From IMG/VR virus record IMGVR_UViG_3300022187_000140, positions 1-30,827 of that record: a stretch of DNA of 30,827 bases; one strand, given 5' to 3'. The translations under genes and the position numbers were made by a program. Position 1 is the stretch's first letter; each line of letters opens with the position of its first letter. The notes beneath the pieces were generated by a model. That model was given only the letters and a program-made list of their open reading frames with translations, had not been told where the DNA came from and searched no databases. Positions 24,601 to 30,827 of the stretch are shown here, in pieces. The DNA is from a virus.

Positions 24601-26853
24601 TATTCTGTCCTCTGGAATGTCTGCGTTTAGGGTTGCTTTAGCTCCGCTTTCGTGATACCACTCTTCTATGTTAGCATAGTCTGCGTTAGCTGTAAACTGT
24701 TGAGCAACATATTGTGTTTCTTCATTAAACTCATCATAAACAAAGTCTACAATTGTTCCTAATGGTATTTCCTCTACTGCCTGATCAAATGATCTATAGG
24801 TGGCAAATGCTTTTGTGTTTGGAGTGTAGGGGAATGTAGATGGTCTTGCATTTACAGTCCATTTATCTCCTAGTGTATGACCAGTGTTTGAGGCAAAGTC
24901 AACACTTAACCCAGTTCCAGGTATAGCTATTGGCGTACCTGATGTTATGGATTGAGCAGTAGTTGTTGATCCTGTGTTGGGGTCATTGTCTAAAGTTTGT
25001 ACAGTAGTAGTAAAAGTATCACCTCCTGCGTTAACAGAATCAATTTCAATGATTATCCTTGAAAATATATTTGACGTTGTATAAGATCCAGATATAGTGA
25101 CGTCTGTTGCAAGTGCAGAGCCTCCAGACCCTGAATAAGGAAAAGGACCTTCAATATATGCCCCTACTGTTTGTGAATTTTTTAAAGGATCATCCCTATC
25201 GTTAGCTGTATCATCGTAATCATCATGCTCTGTAAGCTCATAATCGTCTGTAGAAACAGAAAACCCTACTGGCTTTATCTTCATATACAACCCAGCTTGT
25301 TGAGCTATTGGTGGATCGTTAGTGTCTGGGTAATCATCTGCCTCTAAAAAGTTTTTGTCTTGAAGTTTTATCTCAAGGACTTGAGTCTCAACTAAGTTTG
25401 TTTTTTGACCTCTTGTGTCTGCCTTTACTATAAGGAAATCACCTTCTTGTATTTTGTTTTTATCATTCCCATTTAGCTGCACATAAACATAACCAGTTTC
25501 TGCCTCATTATAAAATATAGAAGGAGTTATTGTGTCATACCTGCCTTTACTTTGTTTTACATAGAATCTGTAGTATTTAGCAAAAGCTGGTGGTAAATGA
25601 CTTATAGTTGCATTTATTTGGTTTTGAGTTTTTGAAGCACTCAGAGGAACATTTACCGTGGCATTATTTGATGTTATAACTGAAGTAGACCTTCCGTAGT
25701 CATCTAAATACACTATACCCACCTCATAGTCTACGTTTGACTTTATAGACTTAGCTACGCTTGGTGAGGTTATTTGAGATGTGTTAAGGGTTGCGTTTAT
25801 ATTAAAAGGTATAGCGTCTCCGTTTGCATCTTTTAAGTCAAAGTTTTCCGTATAGTTAGCATAAACGATCCTGTTACCTATCATTTGCTGCGTCTTAGCA
25901 GTAAGCGGAACATTGTCGTACACCCTTAGTAATTCTTTTTCTGGAAGAACACTATAGACTTTGCTGTTTGAGAACGTGTGTACCTTTGTGCTGTTATCAG
26001 CTATTGACTCTTCTTCCTTATTAAAAGTTTGAGCAACATATACATTGTTGCTGTTGCTTTCCTTAAAAACTAAGTCTATCTCTACAACATTACTTGTACC
26101 TGTTTTAAATGTAACATCTACTTGACTGTAGCTATTCACCATAGATTTATTTAAACCTGTAGCAAAATCAAAAGAAAAGTCACCTGGTAGAAAAGCAACC
26201 TCACTAAATGGAGAAAGTGCACTATATTCACCGTGTTTATACTTAAACCTATAGGCAAAATAAATAAACCTTTCTTTAATGTTGTTTTCATTAGTAGAAG
26301 AGGTGCCTAAAGATAACGTAGGGGCTTCAAGAGGTGGTTGTTGCACCACGTCTACATCGTATTTTGTAAATGCATTAGCATCTATAAGCTTTGCTGACTC
26401 TATCTCTATTCTTCTAGGTGGGTTAATGCCATCAGTAAAAAACAAAAACCTTTTATCGTTGTCAATATCTATAAGTATATTAGACTCTATAAAGTTTGTT
26501 TTGTAGAAGTTCAAGACATTAGTCTTCCAAGACCTTGTGTCTTTCAGGACAAAAGTAGAGCTGTCGTTGTCTACATCATACTCACATATGAATGAACCCG
26601 TATCAGACCTTACAAACCAATATATTTTATTATTAGCATCGTCAGACACAGACCCTATGGAAACTGGATTAGCGCCAAAGTCTAGCTGCGACAAACCTTC
26701 ATTTGAAGGTGAGTTTTCAATAGCCCCCACATCAGATGCAGATGAGCCAGAAACTCTTATATTTAGTGCGTCTCTATACTCTCCTTTTGGAACAAGCCTT
26801 TCATCAAGGTCCTTGTTCATTTTTCCAAGGTTAAATATGTTTTTTAACTTCAT
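21616..26853 (-). CDS. Tail-tube-like virion protein with C-terminal TSP3 repeats
   Basis: This encodes 1745 residues. The N-terminus (MNKDLDERLVPKGEYRDALN) and strand-rich body up to about residue 1235, ending IDWFND ... IGQYDPRDRQYSLSL, resemble large tubular/neck proteins of podovirus-like environmental phages, comparable in role to T7 gp12. A domain near residues 600-660 (FTTTVQTLDNDPNTG, then GHTLGDKWTVNA) recurs in phage tail proteins. From about 1244 to 1721 the protein is a chain of thrombospondin-type-3 calcium loops. The last 24 residues leave the repeat pattern (ATFSISINNNSKVDHTVP). It shares one base with the preceding gene. Confidence 0.7.
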   Translation of the reverse strand: MKLKNIFNLGKMNKDLDERLVPKGEYRDALNIRVSGSSASDVGAIENSPSNEGLSQLDFGANPVSIGSVSDDANNKIYWFVRSDTGSFICEYDVDNDSSTFVLKDTRSWKTNVLNFYKTNFIESNILIDIDNDKRFLFFTDGINPPRRIEIESAKLIDANAFTKYDVDVVQQPPLEAPTLSLGTSSTNENNIKERFIYFAYRFKYKHGEYSALSPFSEVAFLPGDFSFDFATGLNKSMVNSYSQVDVTFKTGTSNVVEIDLVFKESNSNNVYVAQTFNKEEESIADNSTKVHTFSNSKVYSVLPEKELLRVYDNVPLTAKTQQMIGNRIVYANYTENFDLKDANGDAIPFNINATLNTSQITSPSVAKSIKSNVDYEVGIVYLDDYGRSTSVITSNNATVNVPLSASKTQNQINATISHLPPAFAKYYRFYVKQSKGRYDTITPSIFYNEAETGYVYVQLNGNDKNKIQEGDFLIVKADTRGQKTNLVETQVLEIKLQDKNFLEADDYPDTNDPPIAQQAGLYMKIKPVGFSVSTDDYELTEHDDYDDTANDRDDPLKNSQTVGAYIEGPFPYSGSGGSALATDVTISGSYTTSNIFSRIIIEIDSVNAGGDTFTTTVQTLDNDPNTGSTTTAQSITSGTPIAIPGTGLSVDFASNTGHTLGDKWTVNARPSTFPYTPNTKAFATYRSFDQAVEEIPLGTIVDFVYDEFNEETQYVAQQFTANADYANIEEWYHESGAKATLNADIPEDRIFFLRGTFAAKESTITNSTSDNILMIIRSLGTKNNALDKKPKIDSLISFLKRQSSDILSFETRPEDKNEEIFYEIPGTYNITQGYHQSGPVGAGLVPEDTSTLTQGNTNLSAASTIGYTNTNNYPDSDNWDNFPALSSDPFTSNGYQIQIALDTDSYTAFANYFTGGSGPNNGSFGNGNGKELTLTQGSATITIAVQYFQRYDVTGGTRITFFNNSPSVGNMDSSNYVSGSGSFTNAGGDFTVVFGDDVDVSQTHNSPASITLDFFNVFSWGNCLESYKIKDDFNTKFFELENRPSTNLKDYKKNHRTASITYSNVYDQTTKYNGLNEFNLAYVNYKDMDDFFGDINKIVAREADLVVFQENKVSKLLFNKNVLFNADGSSNITASTAILGQDIPYLGEYGITSNPFATVLWGGRIYFVDERRRVVCRLSQDGITQISDYGMIDWFNDNLSAGLPPLAIGQYDPRDRQYSLSLKGTQIEWREDEVECEILYDNTDTDGDGTVDSIDTDDDGDGVLDVNDAFPLDATESVDTDGDGIGDNADTDDDGDGIPDATDSAPLDPEEEITLDTDGDGILDIHDPDDDNDGIPDAQEIDTSSTNADTDGDGVNDNDDAFPNDATESVDTDGDGTGDNADTDDDGDGTPDSTDAFPQDPDETTDSDGDGVGDNADPDDDNDGIADVDELDTDGDGIPDDTDTDDDNDGTPDSEDDDPTDSSIQTDTDDDGIDDSIDTDDDGDGVPDTTDAFPLDPAESVDTDGDGTGDNADTDDDGDGTPDSSDAFPLDPTETTDTDGDGTGDNADTDDDGDGVVDTQDVFPTDPNESIDTDGDGTGDNADTDDDNDGTLDDSDPFPTDPENQTNTPTDTDGDSTIDYYDTDDDGDGFSDVDETAAGSDPLDATDTPTDTDGDGTPDITDTDDDGDGFSDADEIAAGTDPLDATDTPTDTDGDGTPDINDTDDDGDGVPDSEDPYPLDATRDAQATFSISINNNSKVDHTVP
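21690..23125 (-). repeat. Thrombospondin type 3 calcium-binding repeat array
   Basis: About 480 codons consist almost wholly of acidic loops of the DxDGDGxxD type, alternating with DTDDDGDG and AFPLDPxE-type spacers. More than 20 acidic loops are visible. Near the 3' end a 40-residue unit (DTPTDTDGDGTPDI ... GFSDADEIAAGTDPLDAT) occurs twice in tandem plus a partial copy. The protein copies are nearly identical while many third codon positions differ. Confidence 0.9.
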
Positions 26854-27710
26854 TATTTAATCCACTTGTTGCGTCCTTTGAATGAGTGTACAATGTCAAA
26901 TGGATGTATATCCATCATTCTAATTTTCATGTTCTTCATTGCAGCAAACTGCTCGTTTTTCATTCTTCTAACTATGTACTCTTGAACACCAACCTTATAC
27001 TGAACTATTTGATATGCTATATATTTTATGAGAAAATCTTCTGCAAGCTTATTGACTTTTAATTCATCTTCTGGCAAGTACGCTAAACCATCTGTGATGT
27101 ACTCAATAACTACTGTTTTACTTTTAACTTCAGAGCTAAATCTTATGTACCCTAAGTTTTTATCTATGTTATATTTACCATTGACATTTGTTTTCTCTGT
27201 TGCCATTCCAAAACGACCACCGAAAAACTCATAGTCTAAGTTTGTAAACTGATCATTGTCAACCGTTGACACTTCTGCCAACTTTGTGTCTATTATTGAA
27301 GTACCCTCTGTGGCAGCTCCATCACTATCGAATATGATATTATATTCATCATCTTGTAGATAAGCTTTTGCAATAGTAGTTTCACTATCCATCATCAAGG
27401 GATGAAGCCTACCTCTATCGTCCACCCAAGACAATCTAACGAGCCTTACAAAGTCTTTTGGAAGCTCTAGCTGTAAATCATCAGGAAGATCTAATTCAAG
27501 CGCTCTAACGTCTTTTAAAGCATCATAATGAAGCTCTTGAAGACCTCTTTTTGCTTGATAAACTACATCATATCTACTAACATCGTTTATAATTTTCTCG
27601 TCACCTACATAGAATGCCATGAAGTTGTTGATAATGTCTTTCAACAATACAAATTGATTCTCCCCCCAATTAGTGCTATTTGTGTAATACTGTTGATCTG
27701 TAAGTGCCAT
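26853..27710 (-). CDS. Neck / tail-connector protein
   Basis: This encodes 285 residues. A repeatedly seen phage pattern is visible: NNFMAFYVGDEKIINDVSR, then VVYQAKRGLQELHYDALKDV, then LELPKDFVRLVRLSWVDDRG, and a helical C-terminus with FLIKYIAYQIVQYKVGVQE. This is the profile of head-tail connector or tail-tube-A-like proteins in environmental podovirus-like phages. It precedes the tail-tube-like gene and follows another neck-type gene by 3 bases, matching the usual assembly order. The exact family name cannot be verified here. Confidence 0.65.
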   Translation of the reverse strand: MALTDQQYYTNSTNWGENQFVLLKDIINNFMAFYVGDEKIINDVSRYDVVYQAKRGLQELHYDALKDVRALELDLPDDLQLELPKDFVRLVRLSWVDDRGRLHPLMMDSETTIAKAYLQDDEYNIIFDSDGAATEGTSIIDTKLAEVSTVDNDQFTNLDYEFFGGRFGMATEKTNVNGKYNIDKNLGYIRFSSEVKSKTVVIEYITDGLAYLPEDELKVNKLAEDFLIKYIAYQIVQYKVGVQEYIVRRMKNEQFAAMKNMKIRMMDIHPFDIVHSFKGRNKWIK

Positions 27711-27713
27711 CTA

Positions 27714-28403
27714 CTATACGTTTTCTTTCTGTGTTTCTACAGCATCTATTTGTGCTGCTGCTTGAGCCACCTCTGCTTCTCTTATTGTAACACCTGTTAA
27801 TTTTAAAATTTCAATTATTAATTTAGTTTCATCGTCAGCTCCTAATTCGAAGTCTTGATAATCTGCAGCAGATGGATTAAACACTGGGTTTTCTCCAACT
27901 AAAATGTAGGTCCACTTAGGATCTACTAAGTCTCTAATGTAATTTACTTTTACATTTCCTGTCAATGTGTTTGGCTTTACGTACCAAAAATCATCTTCAT
28001 CACAATATCCTGGATAAAGTGCCGAAGGACCAGCAATGTTTGAGGCTTCTATATATGTTTGATTTTGTTTTGATATATATTCCATTTTCTTGTCGTTGTA
28101 AACAAGAGAGATTGGTGTATACATATCAGTAGGTTTTGTTATTCTGTAACTAGCTATTGCTGAGGTAGCAGTTTTTGTAAACTTATCAATGTTAGCCCTA
28201 ACAATAGACAACTTATTTCCTTGATCTCTAGAAAGTCTCCTAGAGTTTTTCATTGTCACAAGCCTAGAATATTCTGAAAAGTATTGATTAAACAAAACTT
28301 GTTGTGCGTGCTTGGCATACGAGTTAAATTGAGCTGGCGTTATAAACCCTCTATTCTCTTTATTAAGCACAGTCAAAACTGTATTTCTAACGTGATTTAT
28401 CAT
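27714..28403 (-). CDS. Virion neck-type structural protein, 229 aa
   Basis: The protein starts MINHVRNTVLTVLNKENRG and continues with FITPAQFNSYAKHAQQVLFN, a helix that recurs in phage structural proteins placed next to the connector. A strand-rich middle (EDDFWYVKPNTLTGNVKVNY) and a C-terminal helical region (DDETKLIIEILKLTGVTIRE) follow. A longer in-frame reading from 28514 would cross the terminator hairpins and the upstream gene, so the ATG at 28403 is preferred. It lies 13 bases after the end of the terminator's U-run, so it needs read-through or its own promoter. Confidence 0.65.
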   Translation of the reverse strand: MINHVRNTVLTVLNKENRGFITPAQFNSYAKHAQQVLFNQYFSEYSRLVTMKNSRRLSRDQGNKLSIVRANIDKFTKTATSAIASYRITKPTDMYTPISLVYNDKKMEYISKQNQTYIEASNIAGPSALYPGYCDEDDFWYVKPNTLTGNVKVNYIRDLVDPKWTYILVGENPVFNPSAADYQDFELGADDETKLIIEILKLTGVTIREAEVAQAAAQIDAVETQKENV

Positions 28404-28416
28404 GATACAAAAATAC

Positions 28417-28450
28417 AAAAAAAAGAGGAGCCACTTTCGTGACCCCCCTC
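28417..28450 (-). terminator. Intrinsic terminator with GAAA tetraloop
   Basis: On the minus strand GAGGGGGGTCAC (28450-28439) pairs with GTGGCTCCTC (28434-28425), with G-U pairs, around a GAAA loop. A U8 run follows (28424-28417). It lies between two virion genes that are otherwise collinear. Confidence 0.85.
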
Positions 28451-28454
28451 GGTG

Positions 28455-28477
28455 GTAGTGTTGGGTGGAAACACTAC
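28455..28477 (-). promoter_or_regulatory. Hairpin overlapping stop codon, upstream of terminator
   Basis: On the minus strand GTAGTGTT pairs perfectly with AACACTAC around TCCACCC. The first arm contains the TAG stop of the preceding gene. With the adjacent terminator it forms a tandem hairpin and may stabilise the 3' end of the capsid transcript. Confidence 0.7.
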
Positions 28478-29232
28478 AGTTTATTGGTGATGCCTTGTAA
28501 GACATCAAGACCATCGTCTGTTTTAAAGAATGCAGCTAGTGCTGAATACACATTCTCCCCATAGGGTACAGTTACAATCTTATCCTTAGCCTTGTTGTTC
28601 CAGCATACAGTTCTGTTGTCATCCTTGATAAAGATAACACCCATCTCTACTGCACGAACCGCAAGGTTTCTAAGCTTGATATTCTCATCTTGCGCTAAAT
28701 CCATCACCTCTGCTGGATTCTTTCTAGCATACACAAGCATATCACGTCTTAATTCTTTTGAGGTCATATCAGATATAGAGCCATCTAATGCCACACGAGC
28801 AATAGCCTCTAGGTCTTCTATGTCCATTTCACGAACAAGGTTTTGTGCGTCAAGCTTCTCTTCTTCAGATGCAATCTCAGCCTCAGCAAGTTTATTAGGA
28901 TCAAACTCCTCATACTCTTTGTTAAGGTCTGGGTGATACAATGAAAGAAACTGTTGCAATAACACTTGTTCTTTTGGAATAATTAGTTTACCATCTTTAA
29001 ATATAATTGCTGGAAGCGTAACATCTCCGTACTGCTCATCTTCAAACACAGAGGTTTGATTAGACGCAAATCTTAGAGACCTTGTCATTGTTCCATCAAA
29101 ATATTGTAGTGGTTTGTTTAAGTGGTGTCTAGAACGTAGAATAAAGTTAACTGGTGTTCTATTACCTTTTAGGATGTATATTCTATCCTTTACTTCCCAT
29201 TGTGGCTGGGTAGCCGTATTCTTTTTTGCCAT
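28474..29232 (-). CDS. Capsid-adjacent virion protein, unknown
   Basis: This encodes 252 residues. The N-terminal domain (WEVKDRIYILKGNRTPVNFI, then ILRSRHHLNKPLQYFDG) looks beta-rich. An acidic helical region at about 110-185 (EFDPNKLAEAEIASEEEKLD) and a C-terminal domain (IFIKDDNRTVCWNNKAKDKI) follow. It is the gene after the probable major capsid protein and is flanked on both sides by intrinsic terminators. It may be a head-completion or decoration protein, but I do not recognise a named family. Confidence 0.6.
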   Translation of the reverse strand: MAKKNTATQPQWEVKDRIYILKGNRTPVNFILRSRHHLNKPLQYFDGTMTRSLRFASNQTSVFEDEQYGDVTLPAIIFKDGKLIIPKEQVLLQQFLSLYHPDLNKEYEEFDPNKLAEAEIASEEEKLDAQNLVREMDIEDLEAIARVALDGSISDMTSKELRRDMLVYARKNPAEVMDLAQDENIKLRNLAVRAVEMGVIFIKDDNRTVCWNNKAKDKIVTVPYGENVYSALAAFFKTDDGLDVLQGITNKL

Positions 29233-29254
29233 TTTATTAGAATTTAATTAGATT

Positions 29255-29286
29255 AAAAAAAAGGGGGACAGGAATCCCATCCCCCT
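29255..29286 (-). terminator. Intrinsic terminator directly after capsid gene
   Basis: On the minus strand AGGGGGATGGG pairs with CCTGTCCCCCT over 11 bp, including two G-U pairs, around an ATT loop. A U8 run follows. It begins 9 bases after the capsid stop codon and lies 22 bases upstream of the next gene's ATG. Confidence 0.9.
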
Positions 29287-29294
29287 AATTAATA

Positions 29295-30632
29295 TTACTT
29301 CAATAAGATAAAGTTGTTTGCTCCGTGAACACAAAGAGCTCTCTCACTTAAGAAGTGTACTTCCATAGCGTCTAGGTCGCTAGTCATTCCAGCATTACCA
29401 GCAGAACCAGTAATCCAAGACTTGTACTTGCGATCTTCAGCTTCTGACTTTCTGTACTTCACATGTAAGAAAGGACGTACAGCATTTTTACCTAGAACTT
29501 GGTCGTAGATAGTAGTTGTACCAGCAGGTACTAACACACCGTCTACAGCAGAAGTTAAGGCTCCAGTTGTAGCGTCATTTAAGTATTTCCAGTCAGTTTT
29601 GTAGAAATCATATCCTAAGTTGAATCCTTTGAATCCAAGGCTGATTGCCATTTCTTCATCGTTATCGAATAAACCGTAAGAGCTTGTAGAAGCACCGCTG
29701 TTGTTTTGTGCAGCAAGTACATTGTCAATCTCGAAAGATTTAGTTCTGTTAACGAAAAGAACATTCTCTTGGATCGCTCCTTCTTTGTCAAGAACTTTGA
29801 TAAGCTCTTCTAAGTCAGTGCGAGCAGCAATTGAACCAGTAGCAATGTTTCCTCTGTTTTCGATTTCGTAGAATAAACCTTTTGTCCCTTTGTATCCAGC
29901 AGTTTCAGCACCAGATGAAGCAACAGCAGGCTCCCCTTCGATAAGAGATAATTCCATGTAATCTTCGAAACGTAGACGAGTTTCATGCTCTGATTTTAAG
30001 TACCATAGGTATCCAGTAGCACCGTTCTCAGTAGTCACCTCAATCCATCCGATCTGCGCCATATCAGAACCATTGACTTCATACTTGTCTTTGATGATGA
30101 TAGGGTTAGTAGTTTGGATGTCTTTAGGAGCTTCTAAAGAACCACTCATTCCATTAGTTCCTTTCTTGAACTCAGAACCGAAAGCAAATACGCTAAGTCC
30201 AGTTGTTCCTACAGCAGCAGCTAAGTTTGCTCCAGAATAAGAAGCAACATCAAATGTGTTAGTAGTTACAGCTGTTACGATAGCTTTGTCTTGATCAGTT
30301 CCGTCAGAAATGATTACTGTTTGGTTTAAGCGGAAAGGGTGTCCATTTGACGTGATAACGTCTCCAGAACGAGTTGCTCCAGAAACAGCCAAGTGAAGTC
30401 TTCCTTGCTCAGACCATTGAATTACATCAGATTGGAAGGGCATCTCAGCTCCTACCATTCTTAAAAAAGCAGATACAGAACGATTTCCGTATTTTTCAAA
30501 TTCTGCTTCGTATACATCAGGTAAGTATTGAGAAGTAAACTCAATAGCAGAACCTAGATAGTTAGTCGATAAAGTCGACTTTGATGGAGCTGGTGTTAAC
30601 GCACCTTGTACTCCAGAAATAGTTACACTCAT
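29295..30632 (-). CDS. Probable major capsid protein
   Basis: This encodes 445 residues of mixed alpha/beta composition with an HK97-like look. An N-terminal segment (GSAIEFTSQYLPDVYEAEFE) and a helix (SVSAFLRMVGAEMPFQSDVI) come first. A central Gly/Ala/Thr-rich insertion (VTAVTTNTFDVASYSGANLA), a long helical spine (IAARTDLEELIKVLDKEGAI) and a C-terminal strand region (AMEVHFLSERALCVHGANNF) follow. Length, lead position in the virion operon and an immediately following strong terminator fit a highly expressed capsid gene. Fold assignment by eye is not proof; another abundant head protein is possible. Confidence 0.7.
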   Translation of the reverse strand: MSVTISGVQGALTPAPSKSTLSTNYLGSAIEFTSQYLPDVYEAEFEKYGNRSVSAFLRMVGAEMPFQSDVIQWSEQGRLHLAVSGATRSGDVITSNGHPFRLNQTVIISDGTDQDKAIVTAVTTNTFDVASYSGANLAAAVGTTGLSVFAFGSEFKKGTNGMSGSLEAPKDIQTTNPIIIKDKYEVNGSDMAQIGWIEVTTENGATGYLWYLKSEHETRLRFEDYMELSLIEGEPAVASSGAETAGYKGTKGLFYEIENRGNIATGSIAARTDLEELIKVLDKEGAIQENVLFVNRTKSFEIDNVLAAQNNSGASTSSYGLFDNDEEMAISLGFKGFNLGYDFYKTDWKYLNDATTGALTSAVDGVLVPAGTTTIYDQVLGKNAVRPFLHVKYRKSEAEDRKYKSWITGSAGNAGMTSDLDAMEVHFLSERALCVHGANNFILLK

Positions 30633-30655
30633 TTTAAAAGTTTTTTAATGATTAA

Positions 30656-30827
30656 TTATCGTTTTCTAATTTTAAACGAAAAATTATCTCCTGAGTCTAC
30701 TGCTCTAAACTTTGTTCCGCCAGTGTCGGTTGGTGCATTTGACCTAACACTCATATCGATGTTTTTGGTCTCCTTCACTAGTCCGTCTGTTGCATCTGCT
30801 TTACCCTGCTCGTAAGCGAACTGAAAT
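30656..30827 (-). CDS. Hypothetical protein, C-terminal end only
   Basis: An open frame enters from the right edge and ends at a TAA 23 bases before the capsid gene start. The visible part is about 57 residues (FAYEQGKADATDGLVKETKN, then TDTGGTKFRAVDSGDNFSFK, ending IRKR). Its place just upstream of the capsid gene would suit a scaffold or head-associated protein, but too little is visible to decide. Confidence 0.6.
   Translation of the reverse strand, partial: FQFAYEQGKADATDGLVKETKNIDMSVRSNAPTDTGGTKFRAVDSGDNFSFKIRKR

Noticed and set aside
28404-28514. 37-residue N-terminal extension of the neck-type protein with a hydrophobic stretch
   Set aside because: It would be translated across a terminator U-run and two hairpins and inside the upstream gene. 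The ATG at 28403 is the natural start.
1-30827. CRISPR arrays, tRNA genes, insertion sequences, integrase or attachment sites
   Set aside because: I looked for spaced direct repeats, cloverleaf-like segments and transposase or recombinase motifs and saw none. The only repeats are the iterons and the TSP3-coding array.

Overview
This window looks like about 31 kb of a tailed bacteriophage genome. The probable host is a member of the Bacteroidota, likely a marine flavobacterium. The DNA is AT-rich and densely packed, and start/stop overlaps of the ATGA, TAATG or TTGA kind are common. The one recognisable promoter fits the Bacteroidota TTG-N19-TANNTTTG pattern, and a tail protein carries thrombospondin-type-3 repeats typical of Bacteroidota surface proteins. 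No integrase, repressor, terminase, portal or lysis gene is recognisable here. The terminase and portal probably lie beyond the right edge. Host and lifestyle are inferences.

Left arm (1-9308, + strand): a polycistronic DNA-metabolism cluster. In order it holds small unknown genes, a Rad52-like annealing protein, a free-standing HNH endonuclease, a YqaJ/lambda-type exonuclease, a small protein with an SSB-like acidic tail, a DnaA domain-IV-like protein, a lambda O/DnaD-like replisome organiser, a T7 gp4-like primase-helicase, several small unknown proteins, an HTH-metallophosphoesterase, a 31-residue membrane peptide, more small unknowns, and a PD-(D/E)XK resolvase-like nuclease. Annealing protein, exonuclease and SSB-like protein form a recombination module. 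DnaA-like protein, organiser and primase-helicase form a replication module. The organiser gene contains five in-phase 11-bp repeats followed by a very AT-rich stretch, arranged like the phage lambda origin inside gene O.

Junction (9309-9519): the two arms converge here. There is a strong rightward terminator, then a consensus-like Bacteroidota promoter, then roughly 100 nt that can fold into three hairpins, the last being a bidirectional terminator. This looks like an independent small RNA gene.

Right arm (30827-9520, - strand): virion genes, transcribed leftwards. In order: the end of an unknown gene, the probable major capsid protein, an unknown capsid/neck gene, two neck/connector-type proteins, a 1745-residue tail-tube-like protein ending in about 480 residues of calcium-binding-type repeats, a 1195-residue probable receptor-binding fibre, another structural protein, a GNAT acetyltransferase, and three probable internal/ejection proteins including a giant 1637-residue one. 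Intrinsic terminators sit directly after the capsid gene and after the following gene, suggesting stepwise attenuation of late transcription. The gene order fits a podovirus-like particle, which is an inference.
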